Of a stretch of DNA of 64,000 bases, positions 17,002 through 26,894 are shown in pieces (the stretch's first letter is position 1; each line of letters opens with the position of its first letter). The stretch comes from Parvibaculum sp040390855 (GTDB taxonomy: Bacteria; Pseudomonadota; Alphaproteobacteria; Parvibaculales; Parvibaculaceae), in the NCBI GenBank assembly GCA_040390855.1, contig JAZJXO010000002.1, positions 1 to 64,000 of the forward strand, read 5' to 3'. Position numbers and translations under genes: made by a program. The notes under the pieces are model-generated. The model was given only the letters and a program-made list of their open reading frames with translations. It did no database searches and was not told the origin of the DNA.

Positions 17002-18027
17002 TCAGCGCGGGTCAAGTAATCCCCGGTCTCGGGCATTATAGGCCTTAACCACCTTTGTCACGAGGGGGTGGCGCACCACATCGGCGTCGGTAAAGTGCAC
17101 CGTCGCCACGTCACCCACGCCGCTCAACACGTCCAGCGCATCGACAAGGCCCGATTTTGCCCCGAGCGGCAGGTCGACCTGGCTCGGATCGCCCGTAATC
17201 GCCATACGGCTGTTCTCGCCCAGACGCGTCAGAAACATCTTCATCTGCACGGGCGTCGTGTTCTGCGCTTCGTCGAGAATGACGTAGGAATTGGCGAGGG
17301 TACGGCCACGCATGAAGGCCAAGGGCGCCACTTCGATCACGCCGCTTTCGATTTCTTTCACCACCTGTTCGCCGGGCAGCGTGTCGTAAAGCGCGTCATA
17401 GAGTGGACGCAGATAGGGGTCGATCTTCTCTTTCAGATCACCGGGGAGAAAGCCTAGACGCTCGCCCGCTTCAACGGCGGGACGTGACAGGATGATGCGA
17501 TCAACGCGTTTTTGCAGGAGCATCTGCACGGCAACGGCAACAGCGAGGTAAGTCTTGCCCGTTCCTGCCGGTCCGATGCCGAAGACCAGTTCATGGCTCA
17601 TCAGCGCATCAATATATTCTTTCTGCATCTGCGAGCGCGGGCCGATGGAGCGCTTCTTCGTCTGGATTTGCCGTCCGACGATATTGTCCCCGCTCTCACC
17701 CTGCGGCACCTTCGACATGCGGATGGCACCATCCACTTCGCCTGCTGTCACATCAAGACCCGATTTCAACCGTTGATAAAGATCGCGCAACACGCGATCG
17801 GCCTGTTCACGCGCTTTGGGCTTGCCGGTAATCACCAGCTTATTGCCGCGGGAGCTGGCATTCACACCCAGACCCTCTTCGATGCGGACGAGATGTTGAT
17901 CATGCTCGCCGAACAATTCGCTCAAAAGTCTGTTGTCATCAAAGGCTATGACGAGATTTTCGCTTTCTCCCTTGAGGGGTGTGACGGTATTCGATGCGGT
18001 CCATTGATTTGATGCGCCCAACTGCAA
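17002..18027 (-). CDS. ybeZ: PhoH-like ATPase (YbeZ)
   Basis: 341 aa. An N-terminal KH-like segment is followed by a PhoH ATPase domain with the Walker A GPAGTGKT (near residue 155), LSRPAVEAGERLGFLPGDL, a Walker B-like VILDEAQNT and a TGDPSQVDLP sensor. The partner gene ybeY lies directly downstream; the YbeZ-YbeY pair is implicated in rRNA processing. Here it sits between miaB and ybeY. Confidence 0.95.
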   Translation of the reverse strand: MQLGASNQWTASNTVTPLKGESENLVIAFDDNRLLSELFGEHDQHLVRIEEGLGVNASSRGNKLVITGKPKAREQADRVLRDLYQRLKSGLDVTAGEVDGAIRMSKVPQGESGDNIVGRQIQTKKRSIGPRSQMQKEYIDALMSHELVFGIGPAGTGKTYLAVAVAVQMLLQKRVDRIILSRPAVEAGERLGFLPGDLKEKIDPYLRPLYDALYDTLPGEQVVKEIESGVIEVAPLAFMRGRTLANSYVILDEAQNTTPVQMKMFLTRLGENSRMAITGDPSQVDLPLGAKSGLVDALDVLSGVGDVATVHFTDADVVRHPLVTKVVKAYNARDRGLLDPR

Positions 18028-18102
18028 CCTGTCCTTTCAGACGTTAACGTGACACCAGAAACGTAAGCGACACTCACGTGACCCTTGCCGGTATGAAAGA
18101 GA

Positions 18103-19536
18103 TCAAGCTGGTGCAAATGCATCCCTCACAAGACGGCCACGTAAACTCTGTGCAAAACCTTCTTCAATATCTATTTCGCTGATTTGTCCGAAGAGCGACT
18201 GCGGCGCGTCTTCGATATGCACGGATTGCAAATATGGACTGCGCCCGACGAGCTGCGTTGACGTGCGGCCCTGCCGGTCAAAGAGCACCGGAAAACGCTT
18301 GCCCGCACAGGATTTGTTGAAGGCGAGCTGTTGTTCAGCGACCAGCATCTGCAGGCGTTGCAGGCGTTCCGATTTCACCTCTTCGGCGATCTGTTCGTCA
18401 CGTGTGGCGGCAGGTGTGCCCGGACGGGGAGAATATTTGAACGAATAGGCCTGCACGAAACCCACGTCACGGATGAGCGACAGAGTCGCCTCAAAATCCG
18501 CATCCGTCTCACCCGGAAAGCCGACAATGAAATCCGAGGACAAGGCAATATCAGGACGCGCGGCGCGGATACGCCCGATCAACCGCAGGTAGTGTTCTGC
18601 CGTATGCTGACGGTTCATTGCATCAAGAACACGGTCGGAGCCCGACTGCACCGGCAGATGCAGATAAGGCATCAGCTTTTTCTCTTCGCCATGCGCAGCG
18701 ATCAGCGCCTCATCCATATCGCGCGGATGGCTTGTCGTGTAGCGCAGGCGTTTGAGCCCGTCGATCCTTGCCAGCGCACGGATCAATCCGCCCAAGGTTG
18801 TCGCGTGACCGCGCTCGTCTTCCCCGTGAAACGCATTGACGTTCTGGCCGAGCAGCGTGATCTCGCGCACACCGGCATCGACCAGCGAACGGGCTTCATC
18901 GAGGATGCGGGCCAAAGGCCGCGAGAATTCTGAGCCGCGCGTGTAGGGCACTACACAGAACGTGCAGAATTTATCGCAACCTTCCTGAATGGTTAGAAAC
19001 GCCGTCGGACCGCGCGCCAGCGTCTTACGTTTTTCAGGGGCGGGCAGATTGATGAACTTATCCTCGGCGGGGAATTCTGTTTCGATCTGCGAGGGCCCGC
19101 CATTGCCTGAGCGGGCCACCATGTCCGGCAGGCGGTGATAGGCTTGCGGACCGATGATCATGTCCACGTAAGGCGCACGACGACCGATCTCTTCGCCTTC
19201 GGCTTGCGCTACACAACCCGCCACACCGATAACGAGTTTTTTGCCGCCCAATGCCGCGCGTTCATTTTTCAGATCGCGCAACCGGCCGAGTTCGGAATAG
19301 ACCTTGTCGGCGGCGCGCTCACGGATATGGCAGGTGTTGAGCAACACAATATCCGCGTCATCGGGCGAGCCTGCCTCCTCATAGCCATGCGGCGCCATCG
19401 CATCAGCCATGCGAGCGCTGTCATAGACATTCATCTGGCAGCCATAGGTCTTGATAAAGATTTTCTTCGGAGCGGCGTCCGCGGTTTCCGAGGTCGTATT
19501 CTCAAGTGTTGGAGCGACTTGGTCCTCTATCCGCAT
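18103..19536 (-). CDS. miaB: tRNA-2-methylthio-N6-dimethylallyladenosine synthase
   Basis: 477 aa radical-SAM methylthiotransferase that thiomethylates i6A37 in tRNA. Three N-terminal cysteines ligate one cluster (YGCQMN, NTCHIRE, AGCVAQ). The radical-SAM motif CDKFCTFC (CxxxCxxC) lies near residue 190, and a TRAM domain forms the C-terminus. The gene belongs to the fur-plsC-miaB-phoH order; a 200-bp spacer without an evident gene separates it from plsC. Confidence 0.97.
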   Translation of the reverse strand: MRIEDQVAPTLENTTSETADAAPKKIFIKTYGCQMNVYDSARMADAMAPHGYEEAGSPDDADIVLLNTCHIRERAADKVYSELGRLRDLKNERAALGGKKLVIGVAGCVAQAEGEEIGRRAPYVDMIIGPQAYHRLPDMVARSGNGGPSQIETEFPAEDKFINLPAPEKRKTLARGPTAFLTIQEGCDKFCTFCVVPYTRGSEFSRPLARILDEARSLVDAGVREITLLGQNVNAFHGEDERGHATTLGGLIRALARIDGLKRLRYTTSHPRDMDEALIAAHGEEKKLMPYLHLPVQSGSDRVLDAMNRQHTAEHYLRLIGRIRAARPDIALSSDFIVGFPGETDADFEATLSLIRDVGFVQAYSFKYSPRPGTPAATRDEQIAEEVKSERLQRLQMLVAEQQLAFNKSCAGKRFPVLFDRQGRTSTQLVGRSPYLQSVHIEDAPQSLFGQISEIDIEEGFAQSLRGRLVRDAFAPA

Positions 19537-19738
19537 GAGGCATACCTCACGGGAAATCTCGACTCGCTGGTGTCCGGCGCGGGAACAGTCCGGAATGTGT
19601 GCAACTGAACATACAAGGCTTGCGGTCTTCTCCTTCGCAGGCTCACCAAATCATCCTCAGTCTAGCATGAGGCGGGGGCCGGTCACACATTATATCGAGG
19701 CAAGACGACAACACGGGGTCACTTTATCACCGCAGGAC

Positions 19739-20593
19739 CTAGCCCGCCTTGCGCGCCACTTCCGTGGCACCAACGTTTTCTGGCTCTTCCTCGACAGGGA
19801 TCTGCCGACCACTGAGCGCCGCGACAACACCTTCACGGCACTTTGTCTCACAATATTGAGCCAGAGCCTTGCGGTTGCCGACTTCGCGAATCGTCACGGG
19901 CTTGTGATATTCGACATGGATTTCGATGGGGCCGAGCGAGAAGGCTTCCCAGAGATGGGGGAAGAGGTCCATGTCGCCATACCAGGCGAAATAGGGCCGG
20001 AACTGGCGGCCCATCGGCAGGCCACAGAGTTTCATGTAGGAGACAGACACCGGCTGGACGACGAGATCATCCTCGCGGTCAGCCTCGCTGTTCACGATGG
20101 AAAGCTGCGCCACGCTCATCAGAGCGCTTTTGAACGGGAGCACGCGGTTGCCGTCGCTTGATGTCCCTTCCGGAAACAGGATCAGCGTATCCCCGCCTGA
20201 AATGCGCGCGTGGATTTCATTGCGTTTTTCCATCGTGCGCGTGCGTCGTTCGCGTTCAACGAAAACCGTCTGCTGCAATTTGGCAAGCCAGCCGAAGAAA
20301 GGCCAGCCTGCGACTTCGCTTTTGGCAACAAAAGACGAGGGGCGCAGCGAGCCCATGATCGGAATATCAAGCCAGGATGTGTGATTGGCCGCGATGAGGC
20401 AGGGACCGTCATAAGGCAGGCCACGCGACACGACTTTAATGCCGATGAGCCAGCACAGATAGCGGTGATAATAGTTCGGGATTCTCTTGGCGATAGGCAG
20501 ACGGAGCTTCAACGCCAATCCCTGCAAAGGCATCAGCAGCAGCGCAGCCAGCACAAAACCTGCCAGTAGCACACCTGCACGAATTTGACCCAT
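19739..20593 (-). CDS. plsC: 1-acyl-sn-glycerol-3-phosphate acyltransferase
   Basis: About 284 aa. It makes phosphatidic acid from lysophosphatidic acid. An N-terminal hydrophobic helix precedes the acyltransferase motifs NHTSWLD (HX4D) and FPEGTSSDG. The ATG at 20593 (MGQIRAG) has GAGG upstream and is preferred over a TTG at 20635 that would overlap fur. Members here may also act in ornithine-lipid synthesis (OlsA-like); the sequence alone does not decide. Confidence 0.9.
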   Translation of the reverse strand: MGQIRAGVLLAGFVLAALLLMPLQGLALKLRLPIAKRIPNYYHRYLCWLIGIKVVSRGLPYDGPCLIAANHTSWLDIPIMGSLRPSSFVAKSEVAGWPFFGWLAKLQQTVFVERERRTRTMEKRNEIHARISGGDTLILFPEGTSSDGNRVLPFKSALMSVAQLSIVNSEADREDDLVVQPVSVSYMKLCGLPMGRQFRPYFAWYGDMDLFPHLWEAFSLGPIEIHVEYHKPVTIREVGNRKALAQYCETKCREGVVAALSGRQIPVEEEPENVGATEVARKAG

Positions 20594-20631
20594 AGCCTTA
20601 ATCCTCACCTCAAACGCCGGTTGTTCCGGCG

Positions 20632-21180
20632 TCAACCCTTCTTACGCGGGTCGCCGGGCTTCTTGTCGCGGTCGAGCGGCAGGCCGTAAAGCTCAAGCCT
20701 GTGATCAACAAGCTCAAAGCCAAGCTCGCGCGCAATAATATGTTGCAACCGTTCTATCTCATCATTGTGAAACTCTATGACACGGCCTGTGGACAAATCT
20801 ATCAGGTGATCATGGTGCTCTTCAGGCACCTGCTCATAGCGCGACCGGCCGTCGCGGAAATCGTGGCGCTCCAGAATCCCCGCCTCTTCGAACAGGCGGA
20901 CGGTGCGGTAGACCGTAGCGATTGAAATCTTGGCATCGACCGCCGAGGCGCGGTGATAGACCTCTTCGACGTCGGGATGGTCATCCGCCAGTGACAAAAC
21001 GCGCGCGATCACGCGGCGCTGCTCGGTCATGCGCATGTTTTTCTCGATGCACTGGTTTTCAATCCGATACTCGTCGGTATGGTCATGCGTACTCTGGGCA
21101 TGATCGGGGGCCGCATGAAGGGCGTCGCTACCTGGAATGTTTTTCGTCATTGCCATCTTGCTGCAAAAAGGGGGAGTCAT
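20632..21180 (-). CDS. fur: Fur-family metal regulator (Fur/Mur)
   Basis: 182 aa as drawn; ATGs at 21156 and 21150 are also possible starts. A winged helix (RMTEQRRVIARVL, ISIATVYRTVRLFEEAGI) is followed by the dimerisation/metal domain with EEHHDHLIDLSTGRVIEFHN. The C-terminal CxxC zinc motifs of E. coli Fur are absent, as in many alphaproteobacterial Fur/Mur proteins, which in rhizobia respond mainly to manganese. The AT-rich region upstream of the start could hold an autoregulatory box. Metal specificity is not decided by the sequence. Confidence 0.9.
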   Translation of the reverse strand: MTPPFCSKMAMTKNIPGSDALHAAPDHAQSTHDHTDEYRIENQCIEKNMRMTEQRRVIARVLSLADDHPDVEEVYHRASAVDAKISIATVYRTVRLFEEAGILERHDFRDGRSRYEQVPEEHHDHLIDLSTGRVIEFHNDEIERLQHIIARELGFELVDHRLELYGLPLDRDKKPGDPRKKG

Positions 21181-21256
21181 CGCTCGGCCCCTTTTAACAT
21201 ATTAAAATACGGATTTATAACCGTTTGAAGGCGGACAACCCTGACAGCATTGTGGA

Positions 21257-21703
21257 TTAGCTCAATTTAAGCGCCATAATGAGCGCGGCGACCGCTCCCT
21301 CTGACCGCGCATAATAGGCCGGACGCCGCCCTACCCCGGTAAACCCCAGACGCATATACAAAGCGAGCGCCGCTTCATTATCCTCTGCCACTTCCAGAAA
21401 AAGTGACGTAATCCCTGAAACGAGCACATGAGCAATGACCGCTTCCATGAGCCGGAAGGCCAGCCCTTGCCCCCGCACAGCAGGGATCACGGTGATGGTG
21501 AGGATTTCCGCCTCATCCAGCACCATGCGGGCCATGACAAAACCCGAGATTTTTTCCGAGACCTCGGATTTCAGGACAAAAACGCCCGGACTATCCATAA
21601 GCGTCCGCAAAGCCCCCTCAGACCAAGGCTCGTCAAAGCCCTGCGCATGGAGGACGGCGAGCGCCGCAAGATCAGCGTCCGTCGCCGGACTGATGCGCTC
21701 CAT
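21257..21703 (-). CDS. rimI: Ribosomal protein S18 alanine N-acetyltransferase-like GNAT
   Basis: 148 aa single-domain GNAT enzyme. The acetyl-CoA loop VRGQGLAFRLM and the RimI-typical SLFLEVAEDNEAALALYMRLGF are visible. The start overlaps the tsaB stop by one base, the common tsaB-rimI pairing, and fur follows. The RimI assignment rests on context and motif; other N-terminal acetyltransferase substrates are possible. Confidence 0.9.
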   Translation of the reverse strand: MERISPATDADLAALAVLHAQGFDEPWSEGALRTLMDSPGVFVLKSEVSEKISGFVMARMVLDEAEILTITVIPAVRGQGLAFRLMEAVIAHVLVSGITSLFLEVAEDNEAALALYMRLGFTGVGRRPAYYARSEGAVAALIMALKLS

Positions 21704-22407
21704 CAGACAAAAACCGGATCAAGCCCGCCCGGCAATTTTGCATCCGGCGCACGCAGGTAAAGCGGTTCGGGTGCTTTTTGGAATTTTTCCGCACCTTCCG
21801 CCCCGATGCGGGTTTGGGCAATACGGGCAACCGTCAGCGCATCGGGTTGCGCGGGGCAATCCGAGAACCGGTGGCTCAATCCCCGCGCTTTCAGTTTTTC
21901 GCTCAGGATGTGCGAGCCGGTACCGACCAGAACAAAACGTATGCCCGATAAATGCGCAACCGCATCATCCACATTCACAAGCAGCGGTTCAGTGAGCGGT
22001 TTGTGCTCCCTGTCAAAAGCTTGCAGATAAAGCTCGTCGCGCCGCGCATCGAAACTTGCGGCAATGACTTCATCAGGTTGTGCGATCACAGGAAATGCAA
22101 TCGCCTCAAGCGTCGTCACACCAACAAGAGGCAAGCCCAGCGCCAGCGCAAAGCCGCGCGCGGTGGCAAGCCCCACGCGAAGCCCTGTGAATGTGCCGGG
22201 GCCCACCGTGACGGCAAGTGCTTTGAGATCGGCGGGGACAAGGCTCGCCTCATCAAGCAAACGCGCGATAAGACCGGTCAATTCTTCGGCATGGCCACGC
22301 GTGCGCAACTCGAAGTGATGGGCAAGACTACCCTGCCCGCGGACAAGGGCCACGGAAAGTGCGCCTTGCGCCGTATCAATGGCCAGAAGAGGTGCGAGAA
22401 AAGCCAA
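21703..22407 (-). CDS. tsaB: tRNA threonylcarbamoyladenosine biosynthesis protein TsaB
   Basis: 234 aa. TsaB is the non-catalytic ASKHA-fold partner of TsaD in t6A37 synthesis. The N-terminal LAIDTAQGALSVAL and the VTVGPGTFTGLRVGLATARG motif are diagnostic. It is coupled to rimI by a one-base stop/start overlap. Confidence 0.95.
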   Translation of the reverse strand: MAFLAPLLAIDTAQGALSVALVRGQGSLAHHFELRTRGHAEELTGLIARLLDEASLVPADLKALAVTVGPGTFTGLRVGLATARGFALALGLPLVGVTTLEAIAFPVIAQPDEVIAASFDARRDELYLQAFDREHKPLTEPLLVNVDDAVAHLSGIRFVLVGTGSHILSEKLKARGLSHRFSDCPAQPDALTVARIAQTRIGAEGAEKFQKAPEPLYLRAPDAKLPGGLDPVFV

Positions 22408-22427
22408 AGTTTCAGGAAACTCCGTAA

Positions 22428-23021
22428 TCAGACGATCTTTGCGACTTCATCAAAGGAGAAGCGCGGGCTGCGTTCGAAAACCGCCTTGGGATCACCATGG
22501 CCGATATTGCAGAGGAAGTTCACTTTGACGTTCTTCTCCGGAAAGAACGTCTCTTCGACTTTAGCCGCGTCAAAGCCCGACATGGGCCCGCAATCAAGAC
22601 CGAGTGCGCGCGCCGCGATCATAAAATATGCGCCCTGCAACGTTCCGTTGCGCACGGCATGGCTTGCGGCCCATTCCGCCGACCAGTTGAACCAGGTTTT
22701 GGCTTCAAGCTGATGCGGGAAAAGTTTCGGTAGAAATTCGTAGAACTCAACGTCATAACCGATGATGACGCAGGCGGGGGCCGACATGGTCTTGTCGAGA
22801 TTACCTGCGGAGAGCGCGGGCTTCAGTTTTTCTTTGGCTTCTTTCGAACGCACGACAACGAAACGCGCAGGGCTCATATTCGCACTCGTAGGGCCCCATT
22901 TCATCAGGTCATAGACGGCGCGGATTTCGTCATCGGTGACGACCTGATCTGTCCAGGCATTTTGTGTGCGCGCGGTGCGGAAAATCGTATCAAGGGCAGT
23001 GTCTGGAAGTTTAGCGTTCAT
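22428..23021 (-). CDS. RutE/HadB-like nitroreductase-family oxidoreductase
   Basis: About 197 aa. An FMN-dependent nitroreductase-fold protein strongly resembling RutE, which reduces malonic semialdehyde in pyrimidine degradation: MKWGPTSANMSPARFV, LSAGNLDKTMSAP and ARALGLDCGPMSGFD match the pattern. The start at 23021 (MNAKLPD) is preferred to the ATG at 23063. No other rut genes are nearby, so the physiological substrate is unknown. Confidence 0.88.
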   Translation of the reverse strand: MNAKLPDTALDTIFRTARTQNAWTDQVVTDDEIRAVYDLMKWGPTSANMSPARFVVVRSKEAKEKLKPALSAGNLDKTMSAPACVIIGYDVEFYEFLPKLFPHQLEAKTWFNWSAEWAASHAVRNGTLQGAYFMIAARALGLDCGPMSGFDAAKVEETFFPEKNVKVNFLCNIGHGDPKAVFERSPRFSFDEVAKIV

Positions 23022-23132
23022 GGAAAATGAAACTCCGAAACCGAAACGGGGATAAGCCTTCACAATAGCGGGCTCACAAATTTTTGATAGCCTTGTATGG
23101 CCGTTGCTGACTGCGCGTCAGATGCCTGAACG

Positions 23133-23690
23133 TCAGACGGAACGCACTTCCAGTACTTCGGGCACATAATGTTTCAATGTGTTTTCAACACCGCGCTTCA
23201 GCGTGACGGTTGACGAGGGGCAACCGGCGCAGGAGCCGACCATGTTGAGATAGACAATGCCCTGATCAAACCCCTGAAAAGTAATGTCGCCACCATCTTG
23301 TGCGACCGCCGGGCGGATACGCGTATCAAGAACGTCTTTGATCTCGCGTACGATCTCGGCATCTTCACCTTCATGCTCGGCGTGGGCTGATTTTTCTTCC
23401 GCCGCGCCATAAAGGATCGCGGCACCCGACGTGAAATGTTCCATGATCGTACCGAGAAGGGCGGGCTTTAAATGCTGCCATTCGCCTGCTGATTTCGTCA
23501 CGGTGATAAAGTCCGAACCGAAGAAAACACCCGCAACACCGTCAACACCGAAGAGTTTTACGGCCAGCGGCGAGCGCTTGGCGGCCTCGTCGTTCGGGAA
23601 ATCGGCGACCTGCCCCTCGCCCATCACTGCGCGGCCGGGCAGGAATTTCAATGTGGCAGGGTTCGGCGTGGCTTCAGTCTGGATGAACAT
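23133..23690 (-). CDS. NfuA/NifU-like Fe-S scaffold protein
   Basis: About 185 aa. The N-terminal NFU_N domain (MFIQTEATPNPATLKFLPG) and the C-terminal NifU domain carrying GSCAGCPSS, the CxxC that holds a bridging 4Fe-4S cluster, are both present. The start at 23690 has AAGGA upstream; the open frame further upstream is not conserved in appearance. A carrier for Fe-S delivery in the cytosol, close to trpS and usp as in many Hyphomicrobiales. The 260 bp upstream hold nothing recognisable. Confidence 0.94.
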   Translation of the reverse strand: MFIQTEATPNPATLKFLPGRAVMGEGQVADFPNDEAAKRSPLAVKLFGVDGVAGVFFGSDFITVTKSAGEWQHLKPALLGTIMEHFTSGAAILYGAAEEKSAHAEHEGEDAEIVREIKDVLDTRIRPAVAQDGGDITFQGFDQGIVYLNMVGSCAGCPSSTVTLKRGVENTLKHYVPEVLEVRSV

Positions 23691-23951
23691 CGGGCTTGTC
23701 CTTATGTCTCGAAGCGCCAAATCCCTTAAAAAAACATGACGCAGGCGCTCAAATTGCCGCCTATAGATGGACCTGTGCTTTGCAGGAATCAAGTTTCCCC
23801 TTGCGCGTCCAGTCACCGGAGTGCCGAACAAAGCCTTTTACCGTCGCTTTTTGCATCTTACAGCGCGTCGGGTCATGGAAGATCATTCAGGGCTGAGGCA
23901 AACGACACGGGCTGTCCTGATCTCATCAACACCATGGTCTGAAAAAGCCTC

Positions 23952-24437
23952 TCACGCCAGCGCGTGAATGGCCTCGTCTGACAGAGTGCCTGGCACGACC
24001 GTTACGGGGATGCGGAAACCGTTGCTGCCGACAAGCGAGACAAGAGGGCCCGGCCCGTCCCGACCCGCGCCCGTGGCGAGCACGAGGATCGCGATGTCCT
24101 TGTCCTCGTCGATGAATTTGAGCAACTCGTCGGCCAGACGTCCTTCGCGGATCACCAGTTCGGGAATAATACCGGCATAGTCGTTCACGTGAGCCGCCAG
24201 TTTATGCAGTACAGCCTCAGCCTCCGCGCGCGCTTCCTCACGCATGATGTTCTGCACACCAAGCCAGTGGCCTGCCATGTCTGGCGGCCCGAGCACGGCC
24301 AGCAACGTCACCACACCATTGGTGTGCTGCGCGCGCAGACTGGCAAAATGAATGGCGACCTCTGATTCAGGTGTGCCGTCAGCGACGACAAGAAATTTGC
24401 GGCGTTTGTCGCCTTGCGAATTGATGCTTTCGGTCAT
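23952..24437 (-). CDS. Universal stress protein family
   Basis: 161 aa, a single UspA fold: FLVVADGTPESEVAIHFA at the start, and IAILVLATG ahead of a nucleotide-loop region ending in VPVTVVPGTL. The Gly-rich ATP-binding loop is only partly recognisable (GSNGFRIPVTVV). It lies between nifU and the DUF2333 gene. Precise role unknown. Confidence 0.85.
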   Translation of the reverse strand: MTESINSQGDKRRKFLVVADGTPESEVAIHFASLRAQHTNGVVTLLAVLGPPDMAGHWLGVQNIMREEARAEAEAVLHKLAAHVNDYAGIIPELVIREGRLADELLKFIDEDKDIAILVLATGAGRDGPGPLVSLVGSNGFRIPVTVVPGTLSDEAIHALA

Positions 24438-24504
24438 GTCGCGCGGGTCCGATCTGTCTTCGTTCCGCGCATCGTGTCATTTGTGACGAAAGGCGACAAG
24501 GCGG

Positions 24505-25641
24505 CTACTTCAGCAACACATTTGCCACTTCGCGCGCCTGTGTGCGAGCTCTGAGCAAATAGAACCCTTGCGAGGCGAGATGGCTTGGCTGAAGGATGGC
24601 GTCGGGTTTGCCGTTGATCACGACAAGCGGGGAGAGTTCACCAGCTTCACGGAATGTGTCGAGCATCTGCGTCCAAGCGGAGGTGAGATTTTTCTCTTTG
24701 ATCACCGGTGCGAAATCCTCGCCCAGCGCCTTCAGCAGAATGTAATAGCCATAGAGCTTGCCCTTGGTATTGTAGAAAACATCGTCGGCATTGCTGTCGA
24801 TAAAGTCACCCGAATGATCGCGCACTTCATCGTCGATCACGGCGGACTGCGAGCCGAGGTCTGAGGCGATGCGTTCAATCGTTGCCATCAGATTGTCAGC
24901 GCGGCGCTCGAAGGTTGCGTTGCCTGCTGCGAGGCGATTGTTGTAGGCCAAGAGCGCCAGACGCGCCGAGCGGTATTGCGACTCCGAGCTTGCACGCGGC
25001 GCGAGCGAGACAGACGGGTTCCAGAGCCAGACGTCGGCCGGATATTGCAATAGCCCTGCGGCCTTCTGCAAATCCTTGTCCGCTTCACTTGAGCCACGTG
25101 TGCGGCCCACCTGATCGGTGAGCTCAAACGAGAAACGTGCAAGAGCGCTCATCAGACCCGTCTGGAAGTTGGGCATATTGTCGAGCGCAGAACCTGGCTG
25201 AAAGAAAGGATCGTTGGGTGTCCATTCGCTCTGATTGACTTCGCGCTCTATGAGGCCCGCCATGACGGCGACCGATTGCGAGCCGCCGGGCTTGGCCACG
25301 TCTTCTCCTGACGGTGCGAAATTCATATCGTCGTTCACCGAATGCACGAGCGCCATGCCGATGGGATAATACAGCAGCAGCAGCACGAGAACGGCAATGG
25401 CACCGCGCTTTGCAAAGCCGCCGACGCCCGGACGGTCGTTCAGATTGCGCCAGATACGCGAGAGACGTCCTTGCGAGGGAGACGCATCACCCTGCGGTGT
25501 CGGCGCCGCATCGGCGGATTCCTTACGCTCTTTGCGATAGGTCCAAGCCTGACTGATCTTATCGCGAAGATTGCGATATGTATCGCTCACCCAGTTCAGG
25601 ATGTTCGTTCCCATACGTCCGGCACTTTCCCGAATAGCCAT
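24505..25641 (-). CDS. DUF2333 membrane-anchored protein
   Basis: 378 aa. About 75 polar residues precede one hydrophobic segment (AIAVLVLLLLYYPIGMALV), and the remaining 280 residues appear periplasmic, matching the DUF2333 pattern (VNQSEWTPNDPFFQPG, YPADVWLWNP, GYYILLKALGEDF). No catalytic motif is seen. It lies between usp and trpS on the same strand. Function unknown. Confidence 0.82.
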   Translation of the reverse strand: MAIRESAGRMGTNILNWVSDTYRNLRDKISQAWTYRKERKESADAAPTPQGDASPSQGRLSRIWRNLNDRPGVGGFAKRGAIAVLVLLLLYYPIGMALVHSVNDDMNFAPSGEDVAKPGGSQSVAVMAGLIEREVNQSEWTPNDPFFQPGSALDNMPNFQTGLMSALARFSFELTDQVGRTRGSSEADKDLQKAAGLLQYPADVWLWNPSVSLAPRASSESQYRSARLALLAYNNRLAAGNATFERRADNLMATIERIASDLGSQSAVIDDEVRDHSGDFIDSNADDVFYNTKGKLYGYYILLKALGEDFAPVIKEKNLTSAWTQMLDTFREAGELSPLVVINGKPDAILQPSHLASQGFYLLRARTQAREVANVLLK

Positions 25642-25721
25642 CCGGCAGTTCTTTCGTTACACAAATCCATCCCCGACAGAGATAGTATGCAGCCATGCCA
25701 AATTAAAGCGGGCTGTGCGCT

Positions 25722-26732
25722 TCAGATGAAACCAACGATCTCACGTACGCGGGCATAGACCGGACCTGCAATCGCCTGCGCGCGTTCAGCGCCTTGTGTC
25801 AGAACCGCATCAATATAGCCCTGATCATTTTCCATCATGCGCTTCATTTCGGACGTAATGGGAGAAAGTTTAGCGACGGCGAGTTCGGCAAGCGCCGGTT
25901 TGAAGACGCCGAATTGTTTGCCGCCGAATTCCTTGAGCACGTCGGCCTGGGTTTGCCCTGAGAGTGCCGCATAAATACTCACGAGATTGCTTGCGCCCGC
26001 ACGGCCTTCAAGACCCTCAACCGTTTCGGGCAAAGGTTCAGGGTCGGTCTGGGCTTTGCGGATTTTCAAGGCGATGGCGTCCGCATCGTCTTTCAAGGTG
26101 ATGCGCGAATAATCCGACGGGTCGGATTTTGACATTTTTTTGGTGCCGTCTCGAAGCGACATCACGCGCGTGGCCGGGCCCATGATCAGAGGTTCGGGCT
26201 GCGGGAAAAAATCAGGCACGGCGAAATCATTATTGAACTTTTGCGCGACGTCGCGCGCAAGTTCCAGATGCTGTTTCTGGTCCTCACCGACCGGCACATG
26301 CGTCGCGCGGTATGCAAGAATGTCAGCCGCCATCAACACCGGATAAGAATAGAGGCCGACGGAGGCCGCTTCGCGGTCCTTGCCTGCCTTGTCCTTGAAC
26401 TGGGTCATGCGGTTCAACCAACCGACACGGGCGACGCAATTCAAAATCCAGGCAAGTTCCGCGTGGGCGGGCACTTTCGACTGGTTGAAAATAATGTGCT
26501 TGTCCGGATTGATGCCTGACGCGATATAGGCGGCAGCGACTTCGCGCGTGTTCGAGGCCAATTCCTTCGGGTCCTGCCAGACCGTGATCGCATGGAGATC
26601 GACGACGCAGTAGATACATTCATGCGTCTCCTGAAGCCCGACGAAATTGCGGATCGCGCCCAGATAATTGCCAAGATGCAGATTGCCGGTCGGCTGCACA
26701 CCGGAGAAAACGCGGTTATTGGGCTTTTCCAT
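25722..26732 (-). CDS. trpS: Tryptophanyl-tRNA synthetase
   Basis: 336 aa class I synthetase. HLGNYLGAIRN is the HIGH region and KKMSKS is present near residue 200. Length and gene position (near usp and nifU) fit the alphaproteobacterial enzyme. It is divergent from the catalase gene across a 230-bp intergenic region. Confidence 0.97.
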   Translation of the reverse strand: MEKPNNRVFSGVQPTGNLHLGNYLGAIRNFVGLQETHECIYCVVDLHAITVWQDPKELASNTREVAAAYIASGINPDKHIIFNQSKVPAHAELAWILNCVARVGWLNRMTQFKDKAGKDREAASVGLYSYPVLMAADILAYRATHVPVGEDQKQHLELARDVAQKFNNDFAVPDFFPQPEPLIMGPATRVMSLRDGTKKMSKSDPSDYSRITLKDDADAIALKIRKAQTDPEPLPETVEGLEGRAGASNLVSIYAALSGQTQADVLKEFGGKQFGVFKPALAELAVAKLSPITSEMKRMMENDQGYIDAVLTQGAERAQAIAGPVYARVREIVGFI

Positions 26733-26894
26733 TCGAGAACTGTCCGTCGTATTAGCCTCTGGTCCGATTGGTGGCGGACAGAAGGCGCATTAGAATTGAT
26801 TTTGTCCGGTTATGCGGTGAAGCCCCGACATTGGCAATGATAATGGCAATGGGGCAATGGTTTCGTATCGATTGCTTTCTGGTTTATATTAGAA

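Noticed and set aside
23691..23951. Possible small gene or RNA upstream of the NifU-like gene
   Set aside because: Several short overlapping frames but no ribosome-binding site, tRNA fold or conserved motif recognised.
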